38,953 nt of DNA. Source: CAZEHO01 sp964511945 (lineage in GTDB: Bacteria > Actinomycetota > Acidimicrobiia > Spongiisociales > UBA11373). Each line of letters begins with the position of its first letter. Position 1 is the first letter of the stretch. Both the position numbers and the translations under genes were made by a program. Shown one piece after another: positions 1-6,586 of the stretch. Location of the stretch: the NCBI GenBank assembly GCA_964511945.1, contig CAZEHO010000028.1, positions 1-38,953 on the forward strand. The letters are read 5' to 3'. Under the pieces are notes generated by a model. That model had not been told where the DNA came from. It did not search any database and worked only from the letters and a program-made list of their open reading frames with translations.

Positions 1-8
1 CGATCAAC

Positions 9-23
9 GTGCCCGGCGGGCAC
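9..23. terminator. Short palindrome after the TcpC-like gene
   Basis: GTGCCCG and CGGGCAC form a 7-base perfect inverted repeat around one base. It lies about 28 bases beyond the stop of the minus-strand TcpC-like gene. There is no T-run, so it could be a weak terminator or simply part of the next gene to the left. Confidence 0.2.
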
Positions 24-50
24 GCCACATCGGCATTACTCAGCAGACTC

Positions 51-938
51 CTAGAGCCGGTCACCGTTGCCGTCGACCCGAATGGCCACCGGCCATCGAT
101 TGCCCACCTCATCGGCAACGGACAGCACAACCCTCCACCCGCCCGCGATGGGCTGGGTCCCGACGAGCCGCGGTTCATCACCCCAGGCCCGACCCAGCAC
201 TATTGCCTGACTGACGACCCGGGAAGGAGCCTCATCCTCCCCCGCCGCCGGCCATGGAGCGGGCTCGGGTGCCGCCGGAACACTGATCGGAGACGGCAGG
301 TCGGCAACCACGGTTCCGCCGTCCGGTGAGACTTCCACCAGCACTTCGACCGCCCTGGCCGCAAGTCGGAAGAACCCCCGGTCGGGAGGAGCCCCCAGCA
401 TTCGGAATACGACACCGACGCGGTATGCCGCGTCTCCGGCCGGCTCCACCCTGAACGCCCGCGCCCACTCGACATACGACAGGCTGCTGATGTTGTCCTG
501 CGGCATCTCGGGGAGATCCGCCCCGGCAGGGAGCGAACTCGCCACATCGGCGGATCCCGTCGGCTCCATGTCGGCCGTGAAGTAGTCGTAGACGAACCAT
601 TCGGCCCGGGTGGCGGCCGCCCGCTCCGGCCCGATCGGGGCCACCGCCATCAGATCGGCCTCGCTGTAGAGCCCCGGGAGTTGCGGCAGATCGATGGTCG
701 TCGAGGGCGCCGCTGCTTCGGATGTGACCGGCGGAGCGCTCGCCTCGTCGGCAGCCCCTGCAGTCGTCTCGGCCGTCACGGCAGTCGACGGTCCGCCGAG
801 CATGCGTCCCACGAGGACCCCAGCCACGACGGCACCAACGACTCCGGCCGCCAGCAGCAGCGTCCGGTTCCGGGGCCGTGCAGCGTCGGCGTTCAGCTCA
901 GACCAAGGGATGTGTTCGAATTCCTCGCGATCATCCAC
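51..938 (-). CDS. TcpC-like membrane protein (conjugal transfer family)
   Basis: A 295-aa single-pass membrane protein. A short acidic cytoplasmic N-terminus (VDDREEFEHIPW) is followed by a membrane segment at about residues 26-45. Next come an Ala/Ser/Thr-rich linker and a periplasm-side domain with a WFVYDYFTAD stretch, then YVEWARAFRVE and a VEVLVEVSPDGG strand. This order resembles TcpC/VirB8-like NTF2-fold subunits of Gram-positive conjugation machines. GTG at 938 is chosen because the frame upstream loses coding character and overlaps the preceding gene, which ends at 893. The function is inferred from fold-like motifs only. The rest of any transfer operon would lie left of the window. 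Confidence 0.55.
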   Translation of the reverse strand: MDDREEFEHIPWSELNADAARPRNRTLLLAAGVVGAVVAGVLVGRMLGGPSTAVTAETTAGAADEASAPPVTSEAAAPSTTIDLPQLPGLYSEADLMAVAPIGPERAAATRAEWFVYDYFTADMEPTGSADVASSLPAGADLPEMPQDNISSLSYVEWARAFRVEPAGDAAYRVGVVFRMLGAPPDRGFFRLAARAVEVLVEVSPDGGTVVADLPSPISVPAAPEPAPWPAAGEDEAPSRVVSQAIVLGRAWGDEPRLVGTQPIAGGWRVVLSVADEVGNRWPVAIRVDGNGDRL

Positions 939-1273
939 GGCAGCTCCATTCCTGGGTTCGTCGGTGCGCGGTCCAGCGGCTCCCATTCCTCCACGCGGGG
1001 CACAATCGGGAACGGCGGGAGATCCGGCACTGGCGCCGTCCAGGGCGGCCGCCCGAATATGCGGGGCAGCCGGTACGAAGGGGGCGACAGCGCGGCCTCG
1101 GCCACCACAACCGGCCATCCGGTGCAGACCACCACGAGCGCACACACAACAGCCGACACGATCCGCGCAACACGACGAACCGGGGGAAGCGAGCCGGCCT
1201 CTCGGGACAGGAGGACGGATGCCACGACGGCAAGGTATCGGTCCTCGTTGATAGATGGAAGGGGTCGGCTCAC
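893..1273 (-). CDS. Small membrane or secreted hypothetical protein
   Basis: A 126-aa frame with GC-rich third positions, overlapping the TcpC-like gene by 46 bases. A positively charged stretch (RRVAR) precedes a hydrophobic helix at about residues 35-58 (IVSAVVCALVVVCTGWPVVV) ending AEA. This could be a late signal peptide or a membrane anchor. A proline-rich tail follows (PPFPIVPRVEEWEPL). The start is uncertain: GTG at 1273 has no clear ribosome site, and the same frame stays open back to the tyrA stop. It may be an accessory membrane subunit of the same module as its downstream neighbour. No family is recognised. Confidence 0.5.
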   Translation of the reverse strand: MSRPLPSINEDRYLAVVASVLLSREAGSLPPVRRVARIVSAVVCALVVVCTGWPVVVAEAALSPPSYRLPRIFGRPPWTAPVPDLPPFPIVPRVEEWEPLDRAPTNPGMELPWMIARNSNTSLGLS

Positions 1274-1501
1274 TCGATAGACCGATCCGAAGCCACTCCG
1301 TCCGATCAGCTTTGGATCCTCGAATCCCGGAATCCCCAGGACGTTGCAACCTACGAGGACGACAAGTACATCGCCGAGGGCACTCTGTCGTTCGTGGTGG
1401 ACGTCACCCTCGAAACGATGGTGTGGTCTCTCGACGATCTCACCGTGTGCTCTCTGGAGGGCGGTTTCCAGACCGCTTTCCGGCCCTGAGCAGCGCGCGG
1501 T
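1274..1501 (-). pseudogene. Possible protein-kinase N-lobe remnant
   Basis: Between the tyrA stop and the small membrane protein, the minus frame is continuously open and in phase with the latter. Near 1280-1345 it reads IPGFEDPKLIGRSGFGSVYR, which matches the N-lobe start of bacterial Ser/Thr kinases, with a GxSGFGxVY glycine loop. No VAVK lysine motif or catalytic loop follows; the frame instead runs into the small membrane protein. No ATG, GTG or TTG start precedes the motif. The codon-position base pattern favours the opposite strand, which weakens the call. It may be a deleted kinase relic or chance. Confidence 0.25.
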
Positions 1502-2563
1502 CTACCCGCGGCCCAGCCAGGCTCGCGACGCTTCCATCATTGCGGCGAATGACTCCGGATCGCCATCCTGGATCCAGGCGGCGAGCTCCTCGAACTCGCG
1601 GCGCAGATCGTCGTAGAGCTCAGGGGTGAACGGATTGAGCGCCTGGATCCCGAAGTAGAGCGCCGGGTCCTCAGCGATCACAGTCTCCGTGGTCTCCACC
1701 TGGGCATGGAACGTGGTGCTGCCGACCCGGTTGATCGCATCGAACGGCAGCGGTCCGGCACTCAGCACCTTGGCAAACAGCAGGTTGATGAGATGTGACA
1801 GCCCGAGCACGTACGACACGATCCGGTCGTGACCCTCGAAGTCAAGCGGCACCAGGGTGGCGGCGGTATCCGAGAAGAGTGCGGTGACCCGCTCTGTGGC
1901 AGCCGCGTCACCACAGTCGCAGATACAGATGACCCGATCCGACAGGGTCCGCACCCCCGGTCCGAACATGGGGTGGATGCTGGTCACCGAGACACCCGCC
2001 TCGATCGCCCGGGCCACGGACGGCTGGAGGTGGTGCTTGAGGCTGGCGATATCGCAAACCACTCCCCGGTACCCGGCCGACGTGAGCCGATCCAACACGC
2101 CGGGGATCGCTTCCGGCGGCGTCGCGATGAAGGTCAACGCCGCATTTTCGACGGCTGATGCCGGGTCGGGATCGTCTCTCTCCACCACAGTGACCCGGTG
2201 CCCCTGGTTCTCGAAGAAGTCGACAAACCATCGGCCCATCCGGCCGCGGCCGCCGATGACGGCAACCGCCTCGACTGTTCCGCTGTACTCCGAGTAGGAG
2301 AGGCGCTCCTGCTCGCCGCGAGAGGTTGCGATCAGCTCCTGCATCAGGGTGCGCACAGCCTCTTGCGGCAGACCGAGTTCGGAACCCATTGCCGCCGCAC
2401 CGTCAAGCACCTGCCGCTCGACCTCGAAATCTCGCAGCGGGATCCCGGCGGCCCGCTTCGTCTCCCCGATGGCCCGCGCCGTATCCATCCGGTCGGCAAC
2501 GAGCCGCAGGATCTCGGCATCGATCTGCCGGATTCGGTCCCGGAGTTCGTCGAGGTCGGTCAT
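1502..2563 (-). CDS. tyrA: Chorismate mutase / prephenate dehydrogenase fusion
   Basis: A 353-aa bifunctional tyrosine-pathway enzyme. An AroQ-type chorismate mutase (residues 1-90: LRDRIRQID, then K and the VERQVL end) converts chorismate to prephenate. Residues 100-353 are an NAD(P)-dependent prephenate dehydrogenase with a VIGGRGRMG nucleotide-binding loop, DIASLK, and the SIHPMFGP active-site histidine segment. The order and length match the enterobacterial T-protein. ATG at 2563 is preferred (GGGG five bases upstream); GTG at 2584 is possible and adds seven residues. It lies 39 bases after folKE in the same direction, so it is probably co-transcribed with the folate genes, which also draw on chorismate. 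Confidence 0.92.
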   Translation of the reverse strand: MTDLDELRDRIRQIDAEILRLVADRMDTARAIGETKRAAGIPLRDFEVERQVLDGAAAMGSELGLPQEAVRTLMQELIATSRGEQERLSYSEYSGTVEAVAVIGGRGRMGRWFVDFFENQGHRVTVVERDDPDPASAVENAALTFIATPPEAIPGVLDRLTSAGYRGVVCDIASLKHHLQPSVARAIEAGVSVTSIHPMFGPGVRTLSDRVICICDCGDAAATERVTALFSDTAATLVPLDFEGHDRIVSYVLGLSHLINLLFAKVLSAGPLPFDAINRVGSTTFHAQVETTETVIAEDPALYFGIQALNPFTPELYDDLRREFEELAAWIQDGDPESFAAMMEASRAWLGRG

Positions 2564-2602
2564 GCGGACCCCATCATGCCGCACACCTGTTCCGCAAGTC
2601 GA

Positions 2603-3718
2603 TTAACCGCGAATGAGTCCCATGAACTCACTGCGGGTGGCGCTGTCCCGCTTGAAGGAACCTCGCATCGCACTGGTCGTCATGACCGACCCTTGCTTCT
2701 GGACACCACGCATCATCATGCAGAAGTGACTGCCTTCCATCACGACCGCAACGCCATGTGGTTCGAGCACGCCATCCAGCGCGGCAGCGATCTGACAGGT
2801 GAGGTTCTCCTGTACTTGGAGCCGCCGGGCGTACAGGTCGACGATGCGGGCAATCTTCGAGAGCCCGATGATCTTGCCCTTGGGCAGATACGCCACATGA
2901 GCCTTGCCGAAGAAGGGGAGCATGTGGTGCTCGCACATGGAGTAGAACTCGACATCGCGCACGACCACCATCTCGTCGGCGGTGCTCTCGAATAGCGCCT
3001 TGCCGACCACCTCTTCGAGTGTGGCGGTGTAGCCGGAGGTCAGGAAGTCCATGGCCTTGGCCACCCGCAATGGAGTGCGGACGAGACCTTCTCGATCGGG
3101 GTCTTCACCGAGTTGTTCGAGCATCGAGCGGACGGTCGACTCCATGACGGGGTCGTACACCTCGTCGGGTGCCGCTTCCATACGCGACTCGTCGGCGTAG
3201 TGGACCTCGCTGATCGGTCGTAGATCTCCGCTCATGATGTGACGAATCTCCTGTTGACTGGTCTTGAACGCGGCGGCCACCTCGGCCACCGTGGCGCCGG
3301 ACTCCACCGTCCAGGCGGGAACAAGCTCGGCGAGGGGCAGGGCCAGGTATGCCCTCGCTTCGATCTCCGGATCGGGCACCAGAGACCCGGCAACGGTGCC
3401 CGTGAAGCCCTCGATGAGGGCGATGTCGAGATCGATGGAACGCGGTGCGTTCCTGTCCTTGGTTCGAATCCTTCCTTGTGCCGCTTCGATAGAACGCAGC
3501 GCCGCCCTCAGATCTTCCGGATCGAGCGCGGTCGTGACGACGACCGCCGAGTTCCAGAACGGCGGACCTCCGGGATTCCCAACGGGTGCCGACTCGTACA
3601 CCCCGCCGACGGATTCGAGCCTCACATCCCGATGGCGCCGGAGTGCCCGAATCGCCCGGGGGAGGTTCTCCGCCGGGTCGATGTTGCTGCCGATCGCAAT
3701 TGCGGCACGTATCGTCAC
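2603..3718 (-). CDS. folKE: Fused HPPK and GTP cyclohydrolase I
   Basis: A 371-aa bifunctional folate enzyme. Residues 1-165 are 6-hydroxymethyl-dihydropterin pyrophosphokinase (AIGSNI start, signature RNAPRSIDLDIAL at about 90-101). Residues 185-371 are GTP cyclohydrolase I, with the zinc-site CEHHMLPF at about 262-269 and SHFCMMMRG near the end. It thus carries the first step (GTP to dihydroneopterin triphosphate) and the pyrophosphokinase step of pterin synthesis in one chain. A comparable folKE gene is known in Lactococcus. The start codon overlaps the folB stop by four bases (ATGA), so translation is coupled. No folP is present in the window. Confidence 0.95.
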   Translation of the reverse strand: MTIRAAIAIGSNIDPAENLPRAIRALRRHRDVRLESVGGVYESAPVGNPGGPPFWNSAVVVTTALDPEDLRAALRSIEAAQGRIRTKDRNAPRSIDLDIALIEGFTGTVAGSLVPDPEIEARAYLALPLAELVPAWTVESGATVAEVAAAFKTSQQEIRHIMSGDLRPISEVHYADESRMEAAPDEVYDPVMESTVRSMLEQLGEDPDREGLVRTPLRVAKAMDFLTSGYTATLEEVVGKALFESTADEMVVVRDVEFYSMCEHHMLPFFGKAHVAYLPKGKIIGLSKIARIVDLYARRLQVQENLTCQIAAALDGVLEPHGVAVVMEGSHFCMMMRGVQKQGSVMTTSAMRGSFKRDSATRSEFMGLIRG

Positions 3719-4083
3719 CCGGTCACCTCGTTGCGGGTGCGACGCACGGTCACTCCCACCGATCGCGCAAACCGCAGGGCTCCCGGCTTCTCAACCGTCA
3801 CCTCGGCTTCGGCGATCCGCTCATCGCTCTCCAAACAGATCGCAACGAGTTCGGCGGCCAACCGCTCGACGAGGTGCGGCTCGCCCTCGCGAATGTGAGC
3901 GACCATCGCCTTGGTGATGGTCCGGTAGTTGACCGCGTCGGCAATGTCGTCGCTGGCCGCAGCCGCCCTGGTGTCGGCCCAGAGCGTGGCATTGATCAGA
4001 ACGTCTTGTTCGTTGACCCGTTCGTCGGGATTGATTCCGACGATCCCGCGCACGAGCAGGTCCCTGATGATGATGCGGTCCAT
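3715..4083 (-). CDS. folB: Dihydroneopterin aldolase
   Basis: A 122-aa enzyme that cleaves 7,8-dihydroneopterin to 6-hydroxymethyl-dihydropterin, the substrate of the HPPK half of the next gene. Family features seen are an IIIRDLLVRGIVGINPDER start, VNYRTITK, the HLVERLAAEL helix with its glutamate, and the VEKPGALRFA end. The length is normal. It is the first gene of a folB-folKE-tyrA operon. A TACATT hexamer ends six bases before the ATG, which puts transcription start at or next to the start codon, and there is no purine-rich ribosome site. I infer a leaderless message. Confidence 0.93.
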   Translation of the reverse strand: MDRIIIRDLLVRGIVGINPDERVNEQDVLINATLWADTRAAAASDDIADAVNYRTITKAMVAHIREGEPHLVERLAAELVAICLESDERIAEAEVTVEKPGALRFARSVGVTVRRTRNEVTG

Positions 4084-4089
4084 GTCGCG

Positions 4090-4095
4090 AATGTA
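4090..4095 (-). promoter_or_regulatory. Likely -10 box of folB operon (leaderless)
   Basis: TACATT on the minus strand, separated by six bases from the ATG at 4083. This spacing places transcription start on the start codon. No convincing -35 box is visible. Confidence 0.45.
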
Positions 4096-4134
4096 GCCAC
4101 GGAGGTGCTCCTAGTGACGGGGCATCAGGGGTCC

Positions 4135-4155
4135 GTCGTCAGTCGTCGGTCGTCA
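4135..4155. repeat. Heptamer tandem repeat GTCGTCA x3
   Basis: Three adjacent 7-base units, GTCGTCA, GTCGTCG and GTCGTCA, lie in the folB/fetB divergent spacer between the two presumed promoters. It is one of several 7-base-period arrays in the window, each with a different unit. Confidence 0.75.
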
Positions 4156-4177
4156 GTCTGAGAGCTGGGAGCCGCCC

Positions 4178-4183
4178 TACCAT
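4178..4183 (+). promoter_or_regulatory. Likely -10 box of fetB (leaderless)
   Basis: TACCAT ends seven bases before the GTG start at 4191, the same geometry as the boxes before folB, the SDR gene and the 5820 gene. There is no Shine-Dalgarno motif in this spacer. Confidence 0.4.
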
Positions 4184-4190
4184 CCCGCTC

Positions 4191-4982
4191 GTGCCGGTGC
4201 TTGCCCAAACCACCGACGTTGTCGGCCTCCCCGTCATCGCCGCGTCGCTCTCTCTGGTCGTGCTGGCCATCGCCCTGTCGTGGTGGCTCGGCCTCAGGAT
4301 CGAAATGCCCGTCACCTGGGCATCACTGCGAGCGGCAGTCCAACTGATCGCGGTAGGGCTCCTGCTGGCCTGGGTGTTCCGGGTGGGCGTCCCGTCGGTC
4401 TGGGCCTGGATCTGGGTCGGAGTGATGACGGTCGTGGCGGGATCGGTGATGGCCCGGCGCATCCCCGAGGGACCGGCGGTCCTGCTTCCGGCCATGCTCG
4501 CCATCGCCGGCTCCACTGCGGTCAGCCTCGCCGTCGTGTTCGGCATGGGAGTCTTCGACCTGGAACCTGTCACGCTTGTCGTCGTGGCCGGGATCACCCT
4601 CGGCAATGTCCTTCCGACGGCAGTGCTGGCCGCGAAACAGGTGGTCATCGCAGTACGAGAACGGCCGGAAGGCATCGAGGGTCTCCTGGCGCTCGGGTTC
4701 GACCGTCGCGGCGTCGTCAGCCAGATCGCCCCCCAAGCCGCCCGGTTGGCCCTGATCCCACAGGTGGAGCGCACCAAGGTGGTCGGGCTCATCGCGCTTC
4801 CCGGCGCACTGACCGGCCTGCTGCTGGCCGGCGTCGACCCGATCGATGCAGTCGTCATCCAACTGCTCGTGATGTACCTGGTATTGGGCTCGGCGGCAGT
4901 CGCCGCTGTGGTGATCGTCTACTTCATGACCCGGGCGGCGGTTGACGACGGTCTCCGGTTGGCGAACTGGGTCCGCCGCTGA
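4191..4982 (+). CDS. fetB: FetB-like (UPF0014) membrane permease
   Basis: A 263-aa integral membrane protein with about seven hydrophobic helices. Family landmarks are ASLRAAVQLIAVGLLL, an RRIPEGPAV loop, GITLGNVLPTAVLAAK and the cytoplasmic RPEGIEGLLALGFDRRG segment. The last corresponds to the ATPase-coupling region of E. coli FetB, the membrane half of a putative iron exporter. The usual ATPase partner FetA is not adjacent, so partner and substrate remain open. The GTG start follows a -10-like TACCAT by seven bases. It converges on the SDR gene with a six-base gap. Confidence 0.85.
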   Translation: MPVLAQTTDVVGLPVIAASLSLVVLAIALSWWLGLRIEMPVTWASLRAAVQLIAVGLLLAWVFRVGVPSVWAWIWVGVMTVVAGSVMARRIPEGPAVLLPAMLAIAGSTAVSLAVVFGMGVFDLEPVTLVVVAGITLGNVLPTAVLAAKQVVIAVRERPEGIEGLLALGFDRRGVVSQIAPQAARLALIPQVERTKVVGLIALPGALTGLLLAGVDPIDAVVIQLLVMYLVLGSAAVAAVVIVYFMTRAAVDDGLRLANWVRR

Positions 4983-4988
4983 CGGCAG

Positions 4989-5717
4989 CTACCTCAGGTG
5001 GGCCCCGCCGTCCACCCGGATGATCTCGCCCGTCACGAAGTGATTCCGAAGCAGAAACAGAACGGCCTCGACCACGGGTTCGGTGCCTCCAACTCGCTCC
5101 ACCGGGATCTCCCGAGCCAGCGCCTTGAGGTACGCAGAGTCCTTGCCGGGCGGTGGGAGGATCGCACCGAGTGCGACCGCGTTGACTCTGATCTGGGGAG
5201 CGAGTGCCTCCGCCGCAGCAGCCGTGAAACCATCCAGCCCCGCCTTGGCGATCGTGTATGAGAAGTGATCGCGATAGGGCCGCTGTGTCCGCCAATCGGT
5301 GATGTTCACCACGGCCCCTTCGAGGTCCTCGGGGAGTGCCGCGGCGAACGCCTGAGTCAGCAACGCCGGAGCCCGCAGATTGATCGCCATGGTGCGGTCC
5401 CACTGTTCGGCCGTGACGTCCACGAGCCGATCTTCGGGGAACCAGGCCGCACTGTTGACAAGCAGTTGGACCGGCCCTAGGTCCTCCGCTCCCGCGATGA
5501 CGGCGGCTGCCGGATCCGGATCGGCGAGGTCTGCAGACACGAGCCGAACCCGGGCTCCCAGCTCCGCAGCCATGCCTGCCGTTTCCTCGGCGGGGCCGGC
5601 GGACCGTCCGTAGTGCAGCACGAGGTTCGCGCCGGCCCCGGCAAGGCCGAGCACGATCGCCCGGCCCACCCGATGGGCGCCCCCGGTGACCAGGGCGGTG
5701 CGTCCGCGCAACTCCAT
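4989..5717 (-). CDS. Pteridine-reductase-like (FolM-like) SDR
   Basis: A 242-aa short-chain dehydrogenase/reductase. The cofactor loop TGGAHRVG has the TGxxxRxG form typical of pteridine reductases and FolM rather than ordinary SDRs. Further motifs are NSAAWF (the NNAG position), the catalytic YTIAK, and VNAVALGAILPP with an RVDGGAHLR end. FolM/PTR1 enzymes reduce dihydropterin or dihydrofolate, which suits the nearby folB-folKE genes, although a different carbonyl substrate cannot be excluded. ATG at 5717 is chosen because it begins MELRGRTALVTGG and a -10-like TACCCT sits seven bases upstream. GTG at 5744 would add nine atypical residues. Confidence 0.8.
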   Translation of the reverse strand: MELRGRTALVTGGAHRVGRAIVLGLAGAGANLVLHYGRSAGPAEETAGMAAELGARVRLVSADLADPDPAAAVIAGAEDLGPVQLLVNSAAWFPEDRLVDVTAEQWDRTMAINLRAPALLTQAFAAALPEDLEGAVVNITDWRTQRPYRDHFSYTIAKAGLDGFTAAAAEALAPQIRVNAVALGAILPPPGKDSAYLKALAREIPVERVGGTEPVVEAVLFLLRNHFVTGEIIRVDGGAHLR

Positions 5718-5724
5718 GGTGGCG

Positions 5725-5730
5725 AGGGTA
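5725..5730 (-). promoter_or_regulatory. Likely -10 box of the SDR gene (leaderless)
   Basis: TACCCT on the minus strand with a seven-base gap to the ATG at 5717. There is no ribosome-binding motif between box and start. Confidence 0.35.
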
Positions 5731-5806
5731 GTGCCGGGCGACACCTGTCTTGAGGGCCACCTCAGGCGCGCGGAAGGATCCGACCGGAACGCGCCCGATC
5801 AGCGAC

Positions 5807-5812
5807 TACCGT
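5807..5812 (+). promoter_or_regulatory. Likely -10 box of the 5820 gene (leaderless)
   Basis: TACCGT with a seven-base gap to the GTG at 5820. The upstream DNA lacks a clear -35 box and a Shine-Dalgarno sequence. Confidence 0.4.
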
Positions 5813-5819
5813 TTCCGTC

Positions 5820-6488
5820 GTGTCTCGCCAAGATCCGAAGCACGGCCGGTGGATTCTGCCGCTCATCATTGCGGCGATGGTCGTGCTCACGTACACGTTC
5901 GTGAACAGCCTCGAACCCGCAGAGCAGGTCGATGCAACCGACACGACCGCAGTTCCACCGTTCCCGACCGTTCCGACAACAACCACCACCCTCCCCGCCG
6001 GCATCCAGGCCTTCCTCGTGACTCTCGATGTGTTCGAAAGTCAGGCAATGGCGTACCTGGACGAGATCAATCGGGTGAACGACCAGTGGGAAGCTCGCGA
6101 GATCGAGTTCTCCGATGCGGTGAACGGATTCGAGCAGATCCGGGCGTCAATCAGCTCGTGGGAAGACGACGTGGCCCAGGCCGCCGACCCGACTGCGGCT
6201 CCGGAGGGACTCGGTGAGCCGCTGGTCCAACTGCTCATCGATGTCGAGGAACTCGCTCCGGGTGTCGAGGACGTCGTGCTCGGACTCCGGGCACCGGACG
6301 ACGGCACCCTCCGTCGCGAAGCGGTCACCCAGTTCGGTTTGAAGGTGCAGGATGTCATCGATGCACTCGATGAGATCCGGGCACTCGCCGGCCCGCAGGA
6401 CGAGGACACGGACGCCACCGAGGGCGGGTCCGATACGACCGACGACGCCACCACGAGCACCACGTCCGGCGACGGCCTCGACGCGTGA
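5820..6488 (+). CDS. Membrane-anchored extracellular hypothetical protein
   Basis: A 222-aa protein. A short basic N-terminus (SRQDPKHGR) precedes one hydrophobic helix (WILPLIIAAMVVLTYTFV, about 11-28) and then a Thr/Pro-rich linker (TVPTTTTTLPAG). The acidic, helical body runs from about 62 to 195, with Leu/Val periodicity suggesting a helical bundle. The tail is very acidic and Asp/Thr-rich. The topology is most likely N-in with the body outside. No catalytic motif or named family is recognised. It converges on glnA, and a strong inverted repeat at 6528-6554 lies between them. Confidence 0.7.
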   Translation: MSRQDPKHGRWILPLIIAAMVVLTYTFVNSLEPAEQVDATDTTAVPPFPTVPTTTTTLPAGIQAFLVTLDVFESQAMAYLDEINRVNDQWEAREIEFSDAVNGFEQIRASISSWEDDVAQAADPTAAPEGLGEPLVQLLIDVEELAPGVEDVVLGLRAPDDGTLRREAVTQFGLKVQDVIDALDEIRALAGPQDEDTDATEGGSDTTDDATTSTTSGDGLDA

Positions 6489-6490
6489 TC

Positions 6491-6518
6491 AGGCAATAGG
6501 CAGCAGGCCGCGGCCAGG
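6491..6518. repeat. Degenerate heptamer array (AGGCARY-like)
   Basis: Four successive 7-base units, AGGCAAT, AGGCAGC, AGGCCGC and GGCCAGG, start just after the stop of the 5820 gene. The array is degenerate but in phase, and the same spacer holds a second 7-base-period array at 6556-6583. Confidence 0.5.
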
Positions 6519-6527
6519 CAGTTTGAA

Positions 6528-6554
6528 GCGGGGGAGGGCAATGCCCTCCCCCGC
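6528..6554. terminator. Bidirectional terminator-like hairpin
   Basis: GCGGGGGAGGGCA and TGCCCTCCCCCGC are a perfect 13-base inverted repeat around a single A, between two convergent genes. The stem is very GC-rich and could stop transcription from both sides, although neither arm is followed by a T-run. Confidence 0.55.
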
Positions 6555-6555
6555 A

Positions 6556-6583
6556 GCGAGTTGCGATTCGCGAGTTGCGATCT
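6556..6583. repeat. Heptamer array GCGAGTT/GCGATYY
   Basis: The units GCGAGTT, GCGATTC, GCGAGTT and GCGATCT are in perfect 7-base phase, equivalent to two 14-base repeats. The array ends three bases before the glnA stop codon. Confidence 0.7.
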
Positions 6584-6586
6584 GCT

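Noticed and set aside
939..1349. N-terminal extension of the TcpC-like frame up to 1349
   Set aside because: The extension is Arg/Gly/Pro-rich shadow sequence across the preceding small gene; the GTG at 938 begins a normal protein.
1290..1489. Plus-strand frame ending EGGFQTAFRP with coding-like base composition
   Set aside because: It has no start codon and no recognisable motif; noted only as the competing reading of the kinase-like region.
3461..3471. GGTTCGAATCC, a tRNA T-arm-like sequence on the plus strand
   Set aside because: It lies inside the HPPK coding region of folKE just before the RNAPRSIDLD signature, and no acceptor stem or anticodon arm can be drawn around it.
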